Below, in pieces: positions 21,845-24,856 of a DNA stretch of 24,856 bases. The notes beneath the pieces were generated by a model. The model saw only the letters and a list, made by a program, of their open reading frames with translations. It ran no database searches and was not told the DNA's origin. The DNA comes from Candidatus Paenalcaligenes intestinipullorum. GTDB taxonomy: Bacteria > Pseudomonadota > Gammaproteobacteria > Burkholderiales > Burkholderiaceae_B. How positions within the stretch are numbered: position 1 is the stretch's first letter; each line of letters opens with the position of its first letter. A program made the translations under genes and the position numbers. The stretch lies in the NCBI GenBank assembly GCA_019120675.1, contig DWUQ01000039.1, forward strand, positions 1-24,856, written 5' to 3'.

Positions 21845-23215
21845 ATGTTGAATGTTGTGATTTTAGCGGCGGGCATGGGCAAACGCATGCAATCGGAACT
21901 GCCCAAAGTGCTCCATCGTATTGCTGGCAAAGCCATGCTTGAGCATGTGGTCGACAACGCACGAGCCCTCAACCCAGAGCGCATTATTATTGTAGTGGGC
22001 CACGGAGCCGAGCAAGTTCAAGCCCTGTTTGCCGATCAAAAAGATGTGCGTTTTGTGCAGCAATACCCGCCTCAGGGCACGGGTCATGCGGTGCAGCAAG
22101 CTGTGCCCGAGCTGATGGGCTACGAACCTACCCATACTACGTTGGTGCTGTATGGTGATGTCCCCTTGGTACAACCTGCGACCCTACAACGCTTGCTCGA
22201 AGCGCGCGGTCAAGGCTTAGCCATTTTGACTGAAAAACTCGAACAGCCCGCAGGCTATGGCCGTATTGTTCGCAGCGAATCCGGTGAAATTGTTCGCATC
22301 GTTGAGCACAAAGACGCCACTGAGCACGAACTAACGATCAACGAAGTCAATACCGGCATTTTGGCCGCACCGACTCCCCAGTTACGCGATTGGCTTAGCC
22401 GTTTGCGTAACGATAACGCCCAAGGTGAATATTATCTAACCGATGTGGTCGGCTTTGCCGTCGAGGATCAAGTGCCTGTTCAGGCCGCACACCCCGATTT
22501 TGCTTGGGAGACTCTAGGAGTAAACAGCCGCATCCAACAGGCTGAGCTGGAGCGTGCTTGGCAAAGCGAGCAAGCACGTCGTCTTTTAGAACAGGGCGTC
22601 ACCCTAGCGGATCCCTCCCGTTTTGATTTGCGTGGAGAGTTACGTTGTGGACGTGATGTGTACATTGATGTCGGCTGTGTCTTTGAAGGGCAGGTCGAAC
22701 TTGAGGATGGGGTGCATATTGGCCCGCATTGCGTACTCAATAATGTCAAACTTGGTGCAGGCACAGTGGTGCAAGCCTTTAGCCACCTAGAGGGGGCGCA
22801 AACCGCGACTCAAGCCAAAATTGGCCCCTTTGCTCGTTTACGTCCGGGCGCTCGTTTGGGGGCTAACGCGCAAGTGGGTAATTTTGTAGAAGTTAAAAAT
22901 GCTAGTTTTGGTGCCGAGTCCAAGGCCAGCCATTTATCCTATATCGGCGATGCCACTCTTGGTGAGCGTGTCAACATCGGTGCGGGTACCATTACATGCA
23001 ATTACGATGGCGCCAACAAGCATCAAACCATTATCGAAGACGATGTCTTTATAGGGTCTGATACGCAATTGGTGGCACCAGTGATTGTGGGCGCGGGGGC
23101 CACAATAGGGGCAGGTACTACGCTGACACGTTCTGCACCAGCTGCTAAGCTCACCTTATCACGCTCGCATCAACAAACGGTCGAAGGCTGGGTACGCCCC
23201 ACCAAAAAGAAATAA
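21845..23215 (+). CDS. glmU: Bifunctional UDP-GlcNAc pyrophosphorylase / glucosamine-1-phosphate acetyltransferase
   Basis: Makes UDP-GlcNAc for peptidoglycan and lipopolysaccharide. The 456 residues equal the E. coli enzyme. The N-terminal uridyltransferase has LAAGMGKRM (7-15), LPKVLH, QYPPQGTGHAVQ and YGDVPL; the C-terminal left-handed beta-helix (from about 250) shows hexapeptide turns and the acetyltransferase segments FARLRPGA, GNFVEVKNA, ASHLSYIGDA and ERVNIGAGTITCNYDG. The ATG at 21845 gives MLNVVILAAG, the family start; the TTG three codons earlier is less likely. The MFS exporter gene starts 6 bases after its stop codon, so they share a transcript. Confidence 0.97.
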   Translation: MLNVVILAAGMGKRMQSELPKVLHRIAGKAMLEHVVDNARALNPERIIIVVGHGAEQVQALFADQKDVRFVQQYPPQGTGHAVQQAVPELMGYEPTHTTLVLYGDVPLVQPATLQRLLEARGQGLAILTEKLEQPAGYGRIVRSESGEIVRIVEHKDATEHELTINEVNTGILAAPTPQLRDWLSRLRNDNAQGEYYLTDVVGFAVEDQVPVQAAHPDFAWETLGVNSRIQQAELERAWQSEQARRLLEQGVTLADPSRFDLRGELRCGRDVYIDVGCVFEGQVELEDGVHIGPHCVLNNVKLGAGTVVQAFSHLEGAQTATQAKIGPFARLRPGARLGANAQVGNFVEVKNASFGAESKASHLSYIGDATLGERVNIGAGTITCNYDGANKHQTIIEDDVFIGSDTQLVAPVIVGAGATIGAGTTLTRSAPAAKLTLSRSHQQTVEGWVRPTKKK

Positions 23216-23221
23216 CCCACT

Positions 23222-24637
23222 ATGACTCACTCTGCTGCGGACTCTCATGCTGCAGAGGTTACCTCCTCTGCCTCGCCGTCTTACGAAGACGGCTTGCCCA
23301 TGCCCGCGCGCTGGCGCGCCGCAGCAGTTTTACTATTAGCCTTCGTCATCACGGTCTTTGATGCGGTGATGTCAAATGTGGCCTTGCCACGTATTGCTGA
23401 AAACCTCAGCATTGACCCCTCACGAGTGGTGTGGATACCGATCGCGTACAGCTTGGCGGTGGTCATGACCTTGCTGCCACTGTCGGCCGTATCCGTACAG
23501 ATTGGCGTGCGACGTTTATTTGCGTGGGGCACGGTGATCTTTATCGTGGCCTCCATTGCCGCAGGCTTAGCCAATAGTTTTGCGGTACTACTGGCGGCAC
23601 GAGTGGTGCAAGCCTTGGGCACCTCCATGTTGATGTGCTTGTTTGGTGGCATCGTGCGCAATATTTATCCTGCTCGTCTGTTGGGGGTGGGCTTAAGCCT
23701 CAATGCCATGACGGTTGCCATCTCGTCAGTCTTAGCCCCCTCGTTGGGTGCCTTTTTATTAGATCTCGCCTCGTGGCGGTGGATTTTTTTTAGTACGGTG
23801 CCTTTTAGCTTGGTGATGTTGCTCGGCATTCGTTATCTTCATGAACCTCCTCGCCAACGAATACACTTTGATGTTTGGGCCTGTATCTTAAATGCCTTAA
23901 CTTTTGGTCTGTCAATTTTAGGTTTGGATCTACTCACCACACGCCCCGTCTGGGCGAGCTTATGTTTGGTGGGTGCCGCTGTATCCGCACACTTTATGGT
24001 GCAGCGCTCTCTGACTCAAAAAGCGCCCATCGTACCTGTGGATTTGTTAAAAATCACCTCAGTCGGCTATGCCGTTTTAGCTTCTGTGTTTTCCTTCGCC
24101 TCTCAAATGGCTGCGATGGTAGCTTTGCCTTTTTATTTTCAACAAGTGCGATCGGCGAGCTTTACCGATATTGGGTTCTATTTGGGTGCGTGGTCCATTG
24201 GTGTCGCCGTTATGGCCCCTGTGGCAGGCTATTTAACGCGTCAGGTCTCTGTTGCAATGATGTGTATTGTTGGCGGCTTAGGCACCGCTGTGGGCTTAGC
24301 GTGGGTGTTACTGTTAGGGGCAGAAGGCTCTCCCTTAATTATTCTCTTGGCTATGTTACTAAGCGGCATCGGTTTTGGGTTTTTCCAAACCCCCAACAAT
24401 CGTGCTCTTCTTGTTGGGGTTCCCCGACCTCGTGCCAATGCAGCAGGCGGTATGCAAGCCGCAGCGCGTGTATTTGGCCAAAGTTTTGGTACGGCTTTGA
24501 TCGCGTTGGTATTTGGAGCCAGTGCCACCCAAGGACCAACTTTGGGCGTGGTGGCAGCGTTAGTGTGCGCGCTGGTCGCCGTCGGTGTTAATATTGCCCG
24601 TCATTTCAATCCTGCCTCGGACCCTCAAATTTCCTAA
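23222..24637 (+). CDS. MFS transporter, DHA2-like drug exporter type
   Basis: Membrane protein of 471 residues with a hydrophilic head (1-30) and about 13 to 14 hydrophobic segments, which suits the EmrB/QacA (DHA2) type. Early signature: VITVFDAVMSNVALPRIAENLSIDP (DHA2 motif, with Asp47 in the first segment), then WIPIAYSLAVVMTLLP and RVVQALGTSML. MFS motif A is degenerate (VQIGVRRLFAWG, lacking the usual Asp). QTPNNRALL in the C-terminal half is typical of this group. The substrate is unknown. Spacing to glmU is 6 bases; the next gene starts 26 bases later. Confidence 0.9.
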   Translation: MTHSAADSHAAEVTSSASPSYEDGLPMPARWRAAAVLLLAFVITVFDAVMSNVALPRIAENLSIDPSRVVWIPIAYSLAVVMTLLPLSAVSVQIGVRRLFAWGTVIFIVASIAAGLANSFAVLLAARVVQALGTSMLMCLFGGIVRNIYPARLLGVGLSLNAMTVAISSVLAPSLGAFLLDLASWRWIFFSTVPFSLVMLLGIRYLHEPPRQRIHFDVWACILNALTFGLSILGLDLLTTRPVWASLCLVGAAVSAHFMVQRSLTQKAPIVPVDLLKITSVGYAVLASVFSFASQMAAMVALPFYFQQVRSASFTDIGFYLGAWSIGVAVMAPVAGYLTRQVSVAMMCIVGGLGTAVGLAWVLLLGAEGSPLIILLAMLLSGIGFGFFQTPNNRALLVGVPRPRANAAGGMQAAARVFGQSFGTALIALVFGASATQGPTLGVVAALVCALVAVGVNIARHFNPASDPQIS

Positions 24638-24663
24638 TCGCGTCGGTACCAGTGTTGTCTAGT

Positions 24664-24856
24664 ATGCGCATATTATTTATCAATTTAGAAAAAGGCTGGC
24701 GCGGTAGTGAGCGTCAAACGTATTTAGCTGCGTTACGCTTACAAGAATTGGGTTACCACGTTGACGTGATTGCACGTGCTAAGCAAACCTTGGCTGCACG
24801 TTTGCAACAGGCTGGGGTTACGGTCAAAGAAGTATCGGGCAACCAAGGCCTGTGCC
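24664..24856 (+). CDS. Glycosyltransferase, N-terminal fragment (3' end outside window)
   Basis: Only 64 residues are visible. MRILFINLEKGWRGSERQT starts with a beta strand followed by a GG-like loop, then TYLAALRLQELGYHVDVIARAKQTLAARLQQAGV, the GT-B fold entry of glycosyltransferase family 4-like proteins. This part resembles lipopolysaccharide core or O-antigen mannosyl/glucosyl transferases, but the catalytic C-terminal half is off the right edge. A location after glmU, which makes a sugar nucleotide, fits a cell-envelope role. Confidence 0.75.
   Translation, partial: MRILFINLEKGWRGSERQTYLAALRLQELGYHVDVIARAKQTLAARLQQAGVTVKEVSGNQGLC

Noticed and set aside
23875..24591. 238-residue ORF overlapping the DHA2 transporter
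   Set aside because: Different frame of a clear MFS gene; Cys/Arg/Trp-rich with no recognisable domain.

Overview
This 24.9 kb window looks like chromosomal core DNA of a betaproteobacterium, most likely of the Alcaligenaceae/Burkholderiales with moderate GC. The clues are gene order (uvrA, MFS transporter, ssb; FmdB, DUF502, aspS, endonuclease-like gene; rpoH next to a SCO gene) and the protein sequences. The family assignment is inference from memory of such genomes; no search was possible. I see no phage, insertion sequence, CRISPR array, tRNA or rRNA. The right end runs into the start of a glycosyltransferase gene and the left end cuts through uvrA.

Layout. Positions 1-2866 hold uvrA (minus, partial), a YajR-like MFS transporter and ssb with a good terminator. 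Positions 3057-5498 hold a ferritin-like di-iron protein and a DEAD-box RNA helicase with a long structured leader. Positions 5523-8887 hold a LysR regulator divergent from a Rieske oxygenase and its flavin/ferredoxin reductase, a self-contained catabolic unit whose substrate cannot be read from the sequence. Positions 9000-12608 hold a PLP aminotransferase, ubiA and a Na+/H+ antiporter-family protein. Positions 12812-16471 hold the FmdB, DUF502, aspS and endonuclease/exonuclease/phosphatase series. Positions 16537-18779 hold adhC and fghA, the glutathione-dependent formaldehyde oxidation pair. Positions 18823-20199 hold rpoH with its control region, a candidate small RNA and a candidate 39-residue membrane peptide. 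Positions 20200-24856 hold a SCO copper chaperone (minus), a Nudix hydrolase, glmU, a DHA2-type MFS exporter and the start of a glycosyltransferase.

How parts connect. A perfect CIRCE element (HrcA operator) overlaps the predicted promoter of rpoH, so this organism probably places sigma-32 synthesis under HrcA control. Downstream of rpoH, before a strong intrinsic terminator, lies a 13-bp stem that presents a pyrimidine-only, anti-Shine-Dalgarno-like loop. It is preceded by a sigma-32-like promoter match, and it is the best candidate in the window for an undescribed element. The Rieske oxygenase belongs to the vanillate O-demethylase type; such enzymes release formaldehyde, which AdhC and FghA would oxidise to formate. 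That link is inference. AspRS carries the His/Gly pair typical of non-discriminating enzymes, predicting that Asn-tRNA(Asn) is made by transamidation.
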